This document shows positions 48,073 to 58,524 of a stretch of DNA of 64,000 bases, one piece after another. How positions within the stretch are numbered: the stretch's first letter is position 1; the number at the start of each line of letters is the position of its first letter. The notes under the pieces are model-generated. The model was given only the letters and a program-made list of their open reading frames with translations, did not search any database and had not been told where the DNA came from. Origin of the DNA: Rhizoclosmatium globosum. Taxonomy: Eukaryota > Chytridiomycota > Chytridiomycetes > Chytridiales > Chytriomycetaceae. A program made the position numbers and the translations under genes. The stretch covers positions 1-64,000 of the forward strand of contig MCGO01000097.1 of NCBI GenBank assembly GCA_002104985.1. The letters are read 5' to 3'.

Positions 48073-48154
48073 GGACAGATGGCCGAGCGGTCTAAGGCGC
48101 TGCACTCAAGTTGCAGTCAAGCAATTGGCGTGGGTTCGAATCCCACTCTGTTCA
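48073..48154 (+). tRNA. tRNA-Leu(CAA), unit 7
   Basis: Same sequence as unit 1. The spacer after it differs (TTGTTAGGTTATG). Confidence 0.96.
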
Positions 48155-48337
48155 TTTTATTGTTAGGTTATGCACTCTTAAGGGAGGCAAGAAAGGCAGA
48201 GAGAAGGTTTTGTTGAGTTTTCTCTGTAGTAAGGAAGTGAGAGCAATCAGAAGCCATCTATGATGACAACAGATTCCCCTTAGAAATGCAAATGTAGAAC
48301 AATATTCCTGGAGACTTATCTGAGAGCATTGTCACCT

Positions 48338-48410
48338 GCCTAGCTAGCTCAATCGGTAGAGCGTGAGACTCTTAATCTCAAGGTTGTGGGTTCGACCCCC
48401 ACGTTGGGCT
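48338..48410 (+). tRNA. tRNA-Lys(CTT), unit 7
   Basis: Same sequence as unit 1. Confidence 0.95.
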
Positions 48411-48414
48411 TGCC

Positions 48415-48488
48415 GTTCTCGTGGTGTAGTAGGTTATCACACCAGTCTAACACACTGGTGGTCCCCAGTTCGAACCTGGGCGAGAACA
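48415..48488 (+). tRNA. tRNA-Val(AAC), unit 7
   Basis: Same sequence as unit 1; 4 nt after Lys. Confidence 0.96.
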
Positions 48489-48567
48489 TTTTCTTATTCC
48501 TTCCATATTGTTTTACTCACTCAACCTACACAATAAAGGAGAAGAGAAAAGCAGATATTCAAAAGGC

Positions 48568-48638
48568 TGCAATGACCGGGAATCGAACCCGGGACTACCG
48601 CGTGGCAGGCGATAATTATACCACTAAACCATCATTGC
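48568..48638 (-). tRNA. tRNA-Gly(GCC), unit 7
   Basis: Same sequence as unit 1. Confidence 0.96.
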
Positions 48639-49572
48639 AGATGCAGGATGGAATGAATAAGGTATCCTCGTTGTCAACATTGCCCTCAAGAAACATTATT
48701 TCATTGACAACTCCTTTAGAAAGTTGTAATGGGCACCAATGCTTCTCACACTGATTTCAATGTACCAATAAAACAAATCCAATTTCTTTTCTTTTAATGA
48801 ATAAGAACTGTTATTGCTACACATCTATGCCAAACCATGTTACTGTCAAATGAGCCCTGTTGCAATTGCCTTACAATAATTTCATTCCACGTCAAATGCA
48901 TCCACCCATTTAATGCAAGAAATATAATTGCAATAACAACACAGAGTACACAATCTTCTTGAGAAACAAAGTAAATAACATTTGTGCAGGTTTGGTTCTC
49001 TTTGCACAGCTTGACATTGGGTTTACAAACTCATATCTGTCAACAGTGGCAGTAACCTTGAGTTATATTGTCATTCCAAAAAGAAGCATAATGCACTCAT
49101 ATATGCAGTACAGCATCAAGAAATTGACAATTTCAAAAACTAAGGAATGGATGTAATAATTTGATTGACAAATAAATTCCTTTACCAGAGTTTTGCACAA
49201 GCAACAAACATACGCAATAAGCGTGATTGTACAAGTACAAAATAGCAAAATTCTGCAGGAATGCCATAATTCTAGAAAGGTTAGTACAACTACGGCAAAT
49301 CATAATACATTCCTGCGTTCATGCATTGGAAACACAAACAAACAAAACTCTTCTCTCTTTCTCCTTTTTTCTCCGTCTTTCTCTCTCTCCCTTTCTCCTC
49401 TTCCTTTCTACCCTCTCGTCTTATTCAACATTACAAGTCATTTGCAATTTCTTACATTTGCTTTTACTCGTTGAATTTAAATACTAACCTTGTCGATTGG
49501 CAAAATAAGCAGCTTTCACAAAGCAGGTAAAGAAAAAGGTTCGGAAATGGTATATCGGAGGGCGACCAATCA

Positions 49573-49645
49573 GGGGATCTAGCTCAAATGGTAGAGCGCT
49601 CGCTTAGCATGCGAGAGGCACTGGGATCAATGCCCAGGTTCTCCA
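49573..49645 (+). tRNA. tRNA-Ala(AGC), unit 8
   Basis: Same sequence as unit 1. Confidence 0.93.
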
Positions 49646-49648
49646 ATT

Positions 49649-49730
49649 GGACAGATGGCCGAGCGGTCTAAGGCGCTGCACTCAAGTTGCAGTCAAGCAA
49701 TTGGCGTGGGTTCGAATCCCACTCTGTTCA
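49649..49730 (+). tRNA. tRNA-Leu(CAA), unit 8
   Basis: Same sequence as unit 1; the following spacer matches unit 7. Confidence 0.96.
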
Positions 49731-49913
49731 TTTTATTGTTAGGTTATGCACTCTTAAGGGAGGCAAGAAAGGCAGAGAGAAGGTTTTGTTGAGTTTTCTC
49801 TGTAGTAAGGAAGTGAGAGCAATCAGAAGCCATCTATGATGACAACAGATTCCCCTTAGAAATGCAAATGTAGAACAATATTCCTGGAGACTTATCTGAG
49901 AGCATTGTCACCT

Positions 49914-49986
49914 GCCTAGCTAGCTCAATCGGTAGAGCGTGAGACTCTTAATCTCAAGGTTGTGGGTTCGACCCCCACGTTGGGCT
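49914..49986 (+). tRNA. tRNA-Lys(CTT), unit 8
   Basis: Same sequence as unit 1. Confidence 0.95.
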
Positions 49987-49990
49987 TGCC

Positions 49991-50064
49991 GTTCTCGTGG
50001 TGTAGTAGGTTATCACACCAGTCTAACACACTGGTGGTCCCCAGTTCGAACCTGGGCGAGAACA
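49991..50064 (+). tRNA. tRNA-Val(AAC), unit 8
   Basis: Same sequence as unit 1; 4 nt after Lys. Confidence 0.96.
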
Positions 50065-50143
50065 TTTTCTTATTCCTTCCATATTGTTTTACTCACTCAA
50101 CCTACACAATAAAGGAGAAGAGAAAAGCAGATATTCAAAAGGC

Positions 50144-50214
50144 TGCAATGACCGGGAATCGAACCCGGGACTACCGCGTGGCAGGCGATAATTATACCAC
50201 TAAACCATCATTGC
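50144..50214 (-). tRNA. tRNA-Gly(GCC), unit 8
   Basis: Same sequence as unit 1. Last tRNA of the array; the ninth unit is cut before its tRNA cluster. Confidence 0.96.
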
Positions 50215-51004
50215 AGATGCAGGCTGGAATGAATAAGGTATCCTCGTTGTCAACATTGCCCTCAAGAAACATTATTTCATAGACAACTCCTTTAGAAAGT
50301 TGTAATGGGCACTAATGTTTCTCACACTGATTTCAATGTACCAATAAAACAAATCCAATTTCTTTTCTTTTAATGAATAACAACTGTTATTGCTACACAT
50401 CTATGCCAAACCATGTTACTGTCAAATGAGCCCTGTTGCAATTGCCTTACAATAATTTCATTCCACGTCAAATGCATCCACCCATTTAATGCAAGAAATA
50501 TAATTGCAATAACAACACAGAGTACACAATCTTCTTGAGAAATAAAGTAAATAACATTTGTGCAGGTTTGGTTCTCTTTGCACAGCTTGACATTGGGTTT
50601 ACAAACTATATCTGTCAACAGTGGCAGTAACCTTGAGTTATATTGTCATTCCAAAAAGAAGCATAATGCACTCATATATGCAGTACAGCATCAAGAAATT
50701 GACAATTTCAAAAACTAAGGAAAGGATGTAATAATTTGATTAACAAATAACTTCCTTTACCAGAGTTTTGCACAAGCAACAAACATACGCAATAAGCGTG
50801 ATTGTACAAGTACAATATAGCAAAATTCTGCAGGAATGCCATAATTCTAGAAACATTAGTACAACTACGGCAAATCATAATACATTCCTGCGTTCATGCA
50901 TTGGAAACACAAACAAACAAAACTCTTCTTTCTTTCTCCTTTTTTCTCCGTCTTTCTCTTTCTCTTTCTCTCTCTCGCTTTCTCCTCTTCCTTTCTACCC
51001 TCTC

Positions 51005-51375
51005 TTTCCTCTCTCTCCCTTTCATTCTTCTACTTTTTCCTCTCCCTCTCTATGTTTTGAACCGGAGCTTCCCGACTTAGAGGCCAACGACATTCCGATT
51101 TGGTTACCAGTCATTTTGTTGTTGGAAAGATTTTACAGCTCATAGCGGCTGTATGTATGTCATGTTACTTCTCAGCACAAAGGAGTTTAGCCCTTTCCGA
51201 AACTGGTCAAAATTCCCACTCAAATACTGAGACTATGTCATTTTTTTAGACATGAGGAAAGCTAATTCTGTAAATGTATAATTGGGCTGGCTGGCGATAG
51301 CCGTCGGGTAATTGTGTTGGAGTTGGTGGTTGGTTCTTTTTGTCGAAGTGAAAAAGGTCGTTCCGCTTGCAACTA
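51005..51375. other. Spacer between array end and bre1
   Basis: Begins with further CT-rich sequence unlike the repeat unit, then unique sequence. It presumably holds the bre1 promoter; no clear TATA box seen. Confidence 0.5.
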
Positions 51376-54300
51376 ATGAAGCGCCTCTTTCGTCCTGCAC
51401 CAGCGGTGGATAAGGACAAAGACAAAGAGAGCGAACCGCCGACGAAATATGTCAAGACGGAGTTGGCGGATGGATTGGACTCGGTGGACACCCAACTCTA
51501 TCCCAAACCAGAACTCTTGGGCGACCAGGTACTGATGCTGCTCTTCCACGGCTTAGTTTAATTGTGTTGATACGATAGGACGCTACTGTGGCGTTTCAGA
51601 AGAACGCAATCTATCGTCGGATGCTTGAGTATCGCCGTTTATATCAAGACTCACTGGAGAAGTCGCAGTCGTTGGAAACCAAGCAACGAGACTTTGAAGC
51701 CTGTCTGACATCGTTCGTGCAATGTCTCTCGCAGGTGTGTGGTTACTCCCTTCGTTTTGTCTCTCCTAAACCACCCCTACAGACCATAAATACGTTATCC
51801 TAACAGCAACAAATTATACCCACAGATCTCCGAAGATTTATCGATGTTACCTGGAATAGAAGATGCCGACACAGACGTTTCAAACCGTAGTGGTATGTGT
51901 CAAAGCTGTCCCAGTCCCATGGGCTCACTCCTTCCAGACACGTCTTTCATACGCACGATTATGCAAGATGGATCTGTTTCTACGGCTAACGAATCAATTA
52001 ATTCGAGTCGGTCGGAAATCAACAAACATATATCCAAAGTCGTTGCCATCCTTCAGTCTCCCGACCGTGTCAATTCCTCAAATGACCAGCTGAATCGACT
52101 TCAATCTCGTTGCCATACTTTGGCGGTTGAAGTATGTCGTCTCGCTTCCCAGCTTCTCAGTCCTATGAACTCACACAACCCCTCCAACATAGAACTCTGA
52201 ACTTAAATCCGCATCTATCATTCTGTCGCAAAGGCTGCAAGATCTTTTGTCGGAATTTGATGTGGTGAAAAGTGCGAAGCTGTCGATCGAACGGAAGTAT
52301 GATCGACTCAAGCTTGACTCCACGCCACATCCCTTGCCTCAACCCGCAGATGCGCTGATTGGGCCTCCTCAATCTCAAGTGCTGAGCTCCGCTGGATCCA
52401 GCAGCACTTCCCTGGATATGAATGGCGCCACTCCACCTGTCGTGCTGAATGATCCGTTTCCTGTCAACTCCGAGTGGGAAACCTTGGCTCAGTCGCGTCT
52501 GAAAGAAATCGAACAGCTTGTAGCGGAGAAAACGGAACTCGCACAAGCATTTGAGGCGTTCAAAGTTAACCATGTAAGTCCCATAAAGGGCCGTTAAACT
52601 GCATTCGTTTTCTTACTCCACTCACAGGGGTTCCAGCCAGGTGAAACTCTGGTGCGACAGTCGGTGCTGGCTTCGTTGGAAGAGCGGATGGAGTGGACTC
52701 ATGCACAATACTTGACGCATAAAAAGCGGGCGGATGAGCTTCAAGTTGAAGTGGCGGAAATGAGGTCCGAGCAAAAGAAGCTATTTGATACTATTGAAGT
52801 ACGTTTGGCCGGCTGACTATAATTTTAACCGTGCATATCGACCTAATCATTCGTTTCTTCACAGACTGAAGAACGTGACCGACGAAAGGTGCTTGAAGGG
52901 GAGCTCAAAAAGCTGGAAACTGACCTGGCTCGAGTTCGAACGCATCGGGACAGCCTTCAAGAAGCAGCGCAGATTCAAAAAGAGAAGGAGTCGTTGGAAG
53001 TCCATCATCACAAAGAAATCATGTTTTTAGCAGGGTCGCAGAAGGTTTGGGATCATTTACCGATAGGGTATGAACTGACGAGCTGAGTAGAGCAAGATTC
53101 AAGAACTTGAAAGCAAAATAGAACGACTGAAACTTGAATTAGTGCGAAACAATGTGGATGGATTCTTGAGGGAATATTTCGCTTCTGATGCTATGACGGA
53201 CGGGGATTCAAACGTCTTCTCGGAACTTAAACGGCGATTAGAGTACGTTACTACTTTTGATGTTGTTCGTGGGGTTAAATTGAAGTGTCGCAGTATTTCC
53301 GAAGGAAAGGTGTCAGATTTGGAACAGCTCCTACGCTCATTCGAAAATACCACTCGCGATCTTCGTGAAAAGCAAGAAGTGAGTTCTGGATTGTGATTTA
53401 TGAATCTGACTTGGAAATCTGCCAGATTCTTTTCTCTGAAAGCGAACTTCGATCTGAACTGGAGAAGGTCAAGTCAGAATTAGCTTCAGTGAACCCTGAG
53501 GCGACGAAAGCCGTTGCTGAATTAGAGATCAAAATCGACTTTTATCAAAAGGTGACTTTTTTCCGTTTCATTCGACCTTGACTCACATCATACCTTATCA
53601 GAGTGAGGTTCGTCTTGTCCAAGAAATTGAAAGTCTCTCGGCGGCCTGGACGGATTTGGAGACACAGAACCAGAGCAAAGTGTTCAACTTAGCCGAGAAG
53701 GAAGAACAGATTTTGAAGCTTATCACAGAGGTTGGTCGTTTCTTCCTCCTCAGTTGTATCTGATTCTCTTTCAGCGAACGAAGTTCGACCAGAAGTGCGA
53801 GAAGCTTACGAGAGAGCGCAACATGATCAATAACCAAGTAATCGCCCTTAAGCGCCAGTCGGAGAGACAGTTGGAGCAGATTCGCAGATTAGAAGAGCGC
53901 GAGCGTTTGTTGACGGGGCAGCTGGTTTGTTTTTCGTTTGCTTTCCACGACGACTTACTTTGCTTCACAGAACTCACTCGAAAAAGACCTCGCGACAAAA
54001 ACCGTTGCAGCAGATATGCATCGCAAAAAGGTCACAGAGCTGAATCAGAAGCAGCTGGAGCTGATGGATAAGCTGGAGAAAATGCACGCAAAGTTCACAG
54101 AGGTATGTAATGTACTTCGAATCAAGCTCTGTCTTACCCTTTCGTTGTGTAGGCGGAAAGAATTCTCGCAGAAAAAATGAAACTGCTCGCGGATGATGCA
54201 AATGCTCAGCGGCGTTTACAGGAAAAGATTGATGTGTTGAAGAAGAAACTCGACAGTCAGCCAAAGACGAGTGAAATGGCCGACTCGTATCTTCAGCAAG

Positions 54301-54542
54301 AGAATGAGAATCTCAAGGTATAGTTTTCTCGATGAATTCTGCGATAGCTGATGTTTCAATCACCACAGCTTCTCGTCAAATGTTCCAGCTGCAGTAACAA
54401 CTTCAAATCCCACATTCTTACAAAGTGTATGCACACGTTTTGCAAGTCTTGTTTGGACGATTTGGTTAATTCTCGGCAAAGAAAGTGCCCCAAATGTGGT
54501 AATGGATTCAGCCACACTGAGATTCGGCCGTTTTATTTGTGA
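51376..54542 (+). CDS. bre1: E3 ubiquitin ligase Bre1 (histone H2B ubiquitination)
   Basis: Fourteen exons: 51376-51528, 51579-51734, 51826-52131, 52193-52573, 52628-52798, 52865-53044, 53091-53242, 53294-53378, 53426-53551, 53602-53730, 53775-53924, 53971-54102, 54153-54317, 54369-54542; 2460 nt, 819 residues. Almost the whole protein is predicted coiled coil, ending in a C3HC4 RING in the last 58 residues: CSSC, then CMHTFCKSC, then CPKCGNGFS. The N terminus is Lys/Asp/Glu-rich with a basic start. Bre1 works with the E2 Rad6 in the nucleus to monoubiquitinate H2B during transcription elongation. A C-terminal RING after long coils, the ...FSHTEIRPFYL end and the length all fit Bre1/RNF20. 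Introns are 44-91 nt. Start ATG 51376 begins MKRLFRPAP; an upstream in-frame TTG is not used. Confidence 0.93.
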
Positions 54543-54673
54543 TTCTGTTGCATTGGATGAGAAGAGTGCGAAGTCGTGTGGTGTTTGCAAGTTTACTTTT
54601 TTTGAATTTCATTTTGTTCTGATGAGGGATTAATTTATAAGTTTGTTATACATTGATTCTTTTTTAAAAAACG

Positions 54674-55534
54674 ATGAGTGACATGGAACGAAGTGACAAT
54701 GAGGATGGCGTCGAAGGCTTTGAGTGCAGAAGTAAGAACCTTATCTTAAAGGGTCTTCATGTCTGACATCGGACCAGCCCAGTTTAAGGAGCTGCTCGGT
54801 CAAGTCAACAACCACTCACAACAGACCATCCAACGAATCACCCAATACGCCCTTAAGCAAGCACATCGACCACACTATCGAATCATGTATGCCTGTATCC
54901 GAGAGCGAATGATTGAGACACCAACCCTCAACCGACTGTGAGTGTTATAGCCTACTCACTCACTGTTCTCACCAAAACACAACACAGACCTCTTCTATAC
55001 ATCCTCGACTCAATCTGTCAACAATGCAACAGAGCGCGCCGCCAAAAAGACTGGATCTACCTCGTCTCCCGCGACCTCGACGACATTCTCCAAGAAATAA
55101 TCCCAGACACCGAGCCCATCAACGCCTCAGCCGCGAAAAAGTGCATAAAAGCATGGCGCGCAAAGTCCGTGTTTACAGCGGAAGTGCTGGATCCAGTGGA
55201 ATCAAGGGTGGACGTGTTGGTTGCAAAGGCGCCGGCGATTACGGAGCGGCCTGCGTTCTCGACAAAGGAGATTATGCGGAAGATTGAGGAGGAGAGGGAT
55301 CGGCATAAGCGGCAGCGGGAGGAAGGGTGGTATCGGCCTGATCCCAGTATGGAAGACTTGGGTGCAAGGAAACGGGGATTCTCTGCAACACCCGGAGGGA
55401 ATAAGAGCGTTGGCGTGAAGGGTGACGAGTTTAGTGAAATGTGGGAAAAGATTCCGATACCGGAGAATAGGGAGTGGGAGATTCTGAGTGAGGATTTGAG
55501 GCGGTTTGATGCTGAACATGGAGTACATCTGTGA
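54674..55534 (+). CDS. ctk3: CTD kinase subunit gamma-like (Ctk3), CID-domain protein
   Basis: Three exons, 54674-54731, 54778-54937 and 54988-55534, sum to 765 nt (254 residues). After a short acidic start (MSDMERSDNEDG) comes FECRTQFKELLGQVNNHSQQ, then a helical CID-like domain with LNRLPLLYILDSICQQC and ending KKCIKAWRAKSVFT, the last helix of the fold. The C-terminal 100 residues are basic and charged (EEERDRHKRQREEGW). Ctk3 is the CID-bearing gamma subunit of the kinase that phosphorylates Ser2 of the RNA polymerase II CTD. The start FEAR-like block and a single CID without RRM favour Ctk3 over Nrd1, Pcf11 or Rtt103, but the exact orthology is inferred. It follows bre1 at 131 bp on the same strand and converges with the AGC gene. 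Confidence 0.75.
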
Positions 55535-55686
55535 CACAAGTATGTCCAAGTGGAGAATCTATTAAAGAAGACAATGAAGCTGTTTGAAAATGTCCGTTCG
55601 TTTATTTGGAGAGAACAGAATACTTGTAAAGGAAAAGAACCCAAAAAGAAAAAAAGGAAGCAACGGTATGGTAAGATGAGCGGGAA

Positions 55687-57379
55687 TTAGACCGTGATGT
55701 ACTTGGACATGAACTGTTGGATGAGCTGGTAACAAGAGGATGAGTACGTTGTTTTTAGACTCACGCCACAAATAAGTAAACAAGGAATACTCACTTCGTA
55801 ACTGGCCAAAGTAACACCAAATTGCGGTGAGGATCTCAAGACACGCGCAACACCTCCCTTAAAGAAGGCTTTTGGACCTTCCTCAGCCATAATCTTTCGC
55901 GCCGCATCGAAAAGTCCGTTGTAAGTAGTCTCTCCTGATCGCGCCGCCACTTGCAGTCTAGTCTTGATAACATCGGCAGGAGTGACGAGGTAAGCGGCAG
56001 GGATACCCGCAATGGCACCCGATACCAACAACTCTCCAATCGCAAGCTTCTTTCCATCTTTTCCTTCATGGAACACATCCTTCTTCAAGTGCGCATAGAC
56101 AGGGAAATAGATACCAGAGAATGGAACGTCACGCAAAAGACAGGCAGCAACACCCTTGTACAATCCAAACAATCCAAGTCCACGAATGATTTGAACAGCA
56201 CCCTTTTTCGGGGCCCCTGTTTTCCGCGCGACTTCTCCTTGTACTTGGAGACGGATTTTAACAATTTCGAGAGGGTTTGTGAAAATGACTTGGGAACCAC
56301 CGGCCATACAACCGGCGAGGATTTCAGGGCCGAGGTTGATGGAGCCGTCCTTGTTTGCGAGAGATCGACGAACAAAATCGTTTACTGTCAATTTGATGGC
56401 TTTTTCGGGGGCGACTAGAAGAAGGGAGAATGTTAGAATCAAAAAGAGGGACGTTTAACTAATAAGTCTGATGCACTTTCACACTTCAGTATCGCTCGAT
56501 ACAGTTCAAATTCCATCACTTTTCGTTCTTAAATTGGAATCCCCAGTATCTAAGCACGAATTGACACTCACCACCAACAAGTTGAGGCAAGAGACCAGAA
56601 TAGAGACCGACGAAACCTTCATTCTTCAAGACTTGCTTAAAACAATCCCACGAGTTTTTGTACACTGTCTCTCCAACGACTTTGGCACGCTGATTCTGCA
56701 TACGTGTTTTGACCAAATCTGTTGGGCATTGTTAGTTCAACCAACAAGGGACACTCATCAAGAACAACCAGCGTACCAATAGGATAGACAAAGGTAGCAC
56801 CGATAGCACCGGCAACCGAGGCAAGAGCAAAGTTGAAGGAAGACTTGAAGAACTCTTTGAAGGCGGGGAAGCATGTCCACCAATCAGATCGTCGATGGTA
56901 CGTGGCTTATAGACGACAGCAATCGCCGGAGTTGAAGCAAGCGAAGTGGCAGCCTTGTACGCGGCCCCGGGTTTCGCAAAGTTGTTGGCCACATTTGCAA
57001 TTGCTTCGACTGAGACGGTTTGGGCCGGAGCCCCTTTCGCGGCAATCGCAAACAGAGTTCGAATGTCGCGCGCGTCGAGGCGAAGATTTGTTGGGACGCT
57101 GCTCGTTTCTTGGATTGCTGCGAACTCGGCCAAAGTGACGTTGCCTTTGTTGTTTGAACTCGAAGCAACAACGGCGGCGACTGCGGCAACTCCGGGCGCT
57201 GCCTCCATCACTCGAACAACTGAGGCGAGTACTTCGGCTTCGGTGGCCGCGCTCGACTCTGCTTCAACTGTTACTTCTTTGAAACCTAAGTGAACAAGTA
57301 CGTACTCGATGAGGTCAGTGCTATCACAGACGCGCCCAGTCCCGCTCCAAGCGCTAGTTCTGTGATCATGGCTATGCAT
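55687..57379 (-). CDS. Mitochondrial aspartate/glutamate carrier (SLC25A12/13 type), short N-terminal domain
   Basis: Coding blocks: 57379-56777 (with one frame change near 56865), 56718-56572, 56414-55795, 55725-55687. Three mitochondrial-carrier repeats are visible with P-x-[DE]-x-x-[KR] signatures [18 protein letters not shown] and [29 protein letters not shown] is the segment typical of AGC carriers, which exchange aspartate for glutamate across the inner membrane in the malate-aspartate shuttle. Animal AGCs have about 300 N-terminal residues with EF hands. Here only about 170 residues precede the carrier, with one weak EF-like loop ([11 protein letters not shown]), so calcium control is doubtful. 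The frame slips at a GGGG run (56865-56868); adding one base gives a continuous protein. An alternative start at 57369 is possible. It converges with ctk3. Confidence 0.85.
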
Positions 57380-58464
57380 AGATTGGGTTTGTTACTTTTA
57401 AGGCGAACAGAGGAGGGTGAGCCACACTCACTTGACAGGTGAAAAACGAAAGAGGCCCTTTTGTGTCTGCGAAAATTGCTTCCAAAAAAAGAGCAATAGG
57501 GTTCTTCACGTGGGCATTGCACGGAACGCTCCGGAGACGCTCCGAATCCTTTGTTTTTTGTATTTTTAAAGTTTCCTGGTGTGCCCCCTGTTCGGCAAAA
57601 ACTGCAAAATGGAAGTATGAGAGGAAGGGATACACAATGTTAGACAAAACCCAAAGACACTATCAGTTGAATAAAAATCAGTCAACTAAAATGTCATCAG
57701 AGTTTTTCAGTTGAATCATGAACCCTGATTGCATACTTTTTCTGTCATTTTCTTTTCACACTGGAACAGCGCATTACTAATGTTAAGATAGTTAGGCAGA
57801 GCTTTGAAAGCTCGCTTTTTTGTAAGTTTAATTACAACCTACCTTGTAATAGTTAAAATAGCCCAATTGCACAGCAGCTCCCTGGGAGTCGAAGAATCAT
57901 GCGTCATAAGATAGAGAAGCAGAGCTTTAATAGCTCGCCCATACATGTATTCCAACTGTTAGTTCAAATAGTTCTTTTCAGGAAAGCACAAAGCAAAACA
58001 TAACGCCTTTACTCTCCTTCTTCCCCCACTCTCAAACGACAAAAATCGAAAATGTACTCCAGTCTCTTCGTCCTTGCATTGAGTTTCCACCTGTGATACC
58101 AAACGATGGAGTCAACAGAACACAAATCAAACACGTCTGGACCTGGTTGCTACGTCCATTTATTGCGAATTGAAACGCCAAACAGTCATCAATTGTGTGT
58201 GTTTTCAATGGACTCTCTTTTGTATCTGAACAGCTTTTACGCAAAATGGACATACTCAACACACTTACCAAGAACCTTGTTCAAAAGATTTAACTGATGC
58301 GCATTGTGGGATTTAAAGCACTGTCTTGTTTATCTTGCAGATGCGAGATGCCGGCATTGATGTTTGGGTGGCATTTTAATGAGAAATGGATTTATTTCGG
58401 ATGAAAACGAATAGAAGTCAGGAATGAGATACACCTCCGCCACCAAAACCGCTTTTTTGCCATC
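57380..58464. other. Intergenic between the AGC carrier and the satellite
   Basis: No gene called. Two related stretches (AAGATAGTTAGGCAGAGC at about 57783 and AAGATAGAGAAGCAGAGC at about 57908, each followed by an AGCTCGC box) form an imperfect direct repeat. Confidence 0.5.
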
Positions 58465-58524
58465 GCAAAATACGCCGCTTCAACTTAATAGAACGCGCTA
58501 TTAAGTTGAAGCGACGTATTTTGC
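58465..58524. repeat. 60-nt near-perfect inverted repeat
   Basis: Arms of 27 nt (GCAAAATACGCCGCTTCAAC... and its complement) differ at one position, around a 6-nt loop AACGCG. It ends where the 146-bp satellite begins. Confidence 0.9.

Larger units (their letters stand above)
37868..51004 (+). repeat. Tandem array of ~1.6-kb units, each with five tRNA genes (8 units plus partial flanks)
   Basis: Spacing between successive tRNA-Ala starts is 1599, 1600, 1600, 1600, 1596, 1578 and 1576 bp. Each unit carries Ala(AGC), Leu(CAA), Lys(CTT) and Val(AAC) on plus and Gly(GCC) on minus within about 650 bp, then roughly 950 bp of spacer with a CT-rich tract. Units 2-5 are nearly identical throughout; units 1 and 6-8 differ by small indels in spacers. 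The array starts mid-spacer at the left and ends abruptly inside the CT-rich tract at about 51004, so a ninth unit is truncated. Tandem tRNA arrays suit high-copy tRNA supply and are kept uniform by unequal crossing-over or conversion. Confidence 0.95.

Noticed and set aside
38823..50282. Repeated 106-residue frames (beginning MGSTPTLGL) and other frames recurring in every 1.6-kb unit
   Set aside because: They translate straight through the tRNA-Lys, Val and Gly genes and spacers; most have no ATG. The tRNAs explain their conservation.
37868..51004. Possible 5S rRNA or snRNA genes inside the tRNA repeat unit
   Set aside because: I found no 5S internal control region or snRNA Sm-site arrangement in the spacers.
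57286..57305. 20-nt GT-AG segment near the AGC carrier start that would fuse a hydrophobic N terminus to the gene
   Set aside because: Far shorter than any secure intron here, and the other frame is open without it, so it is not needed.
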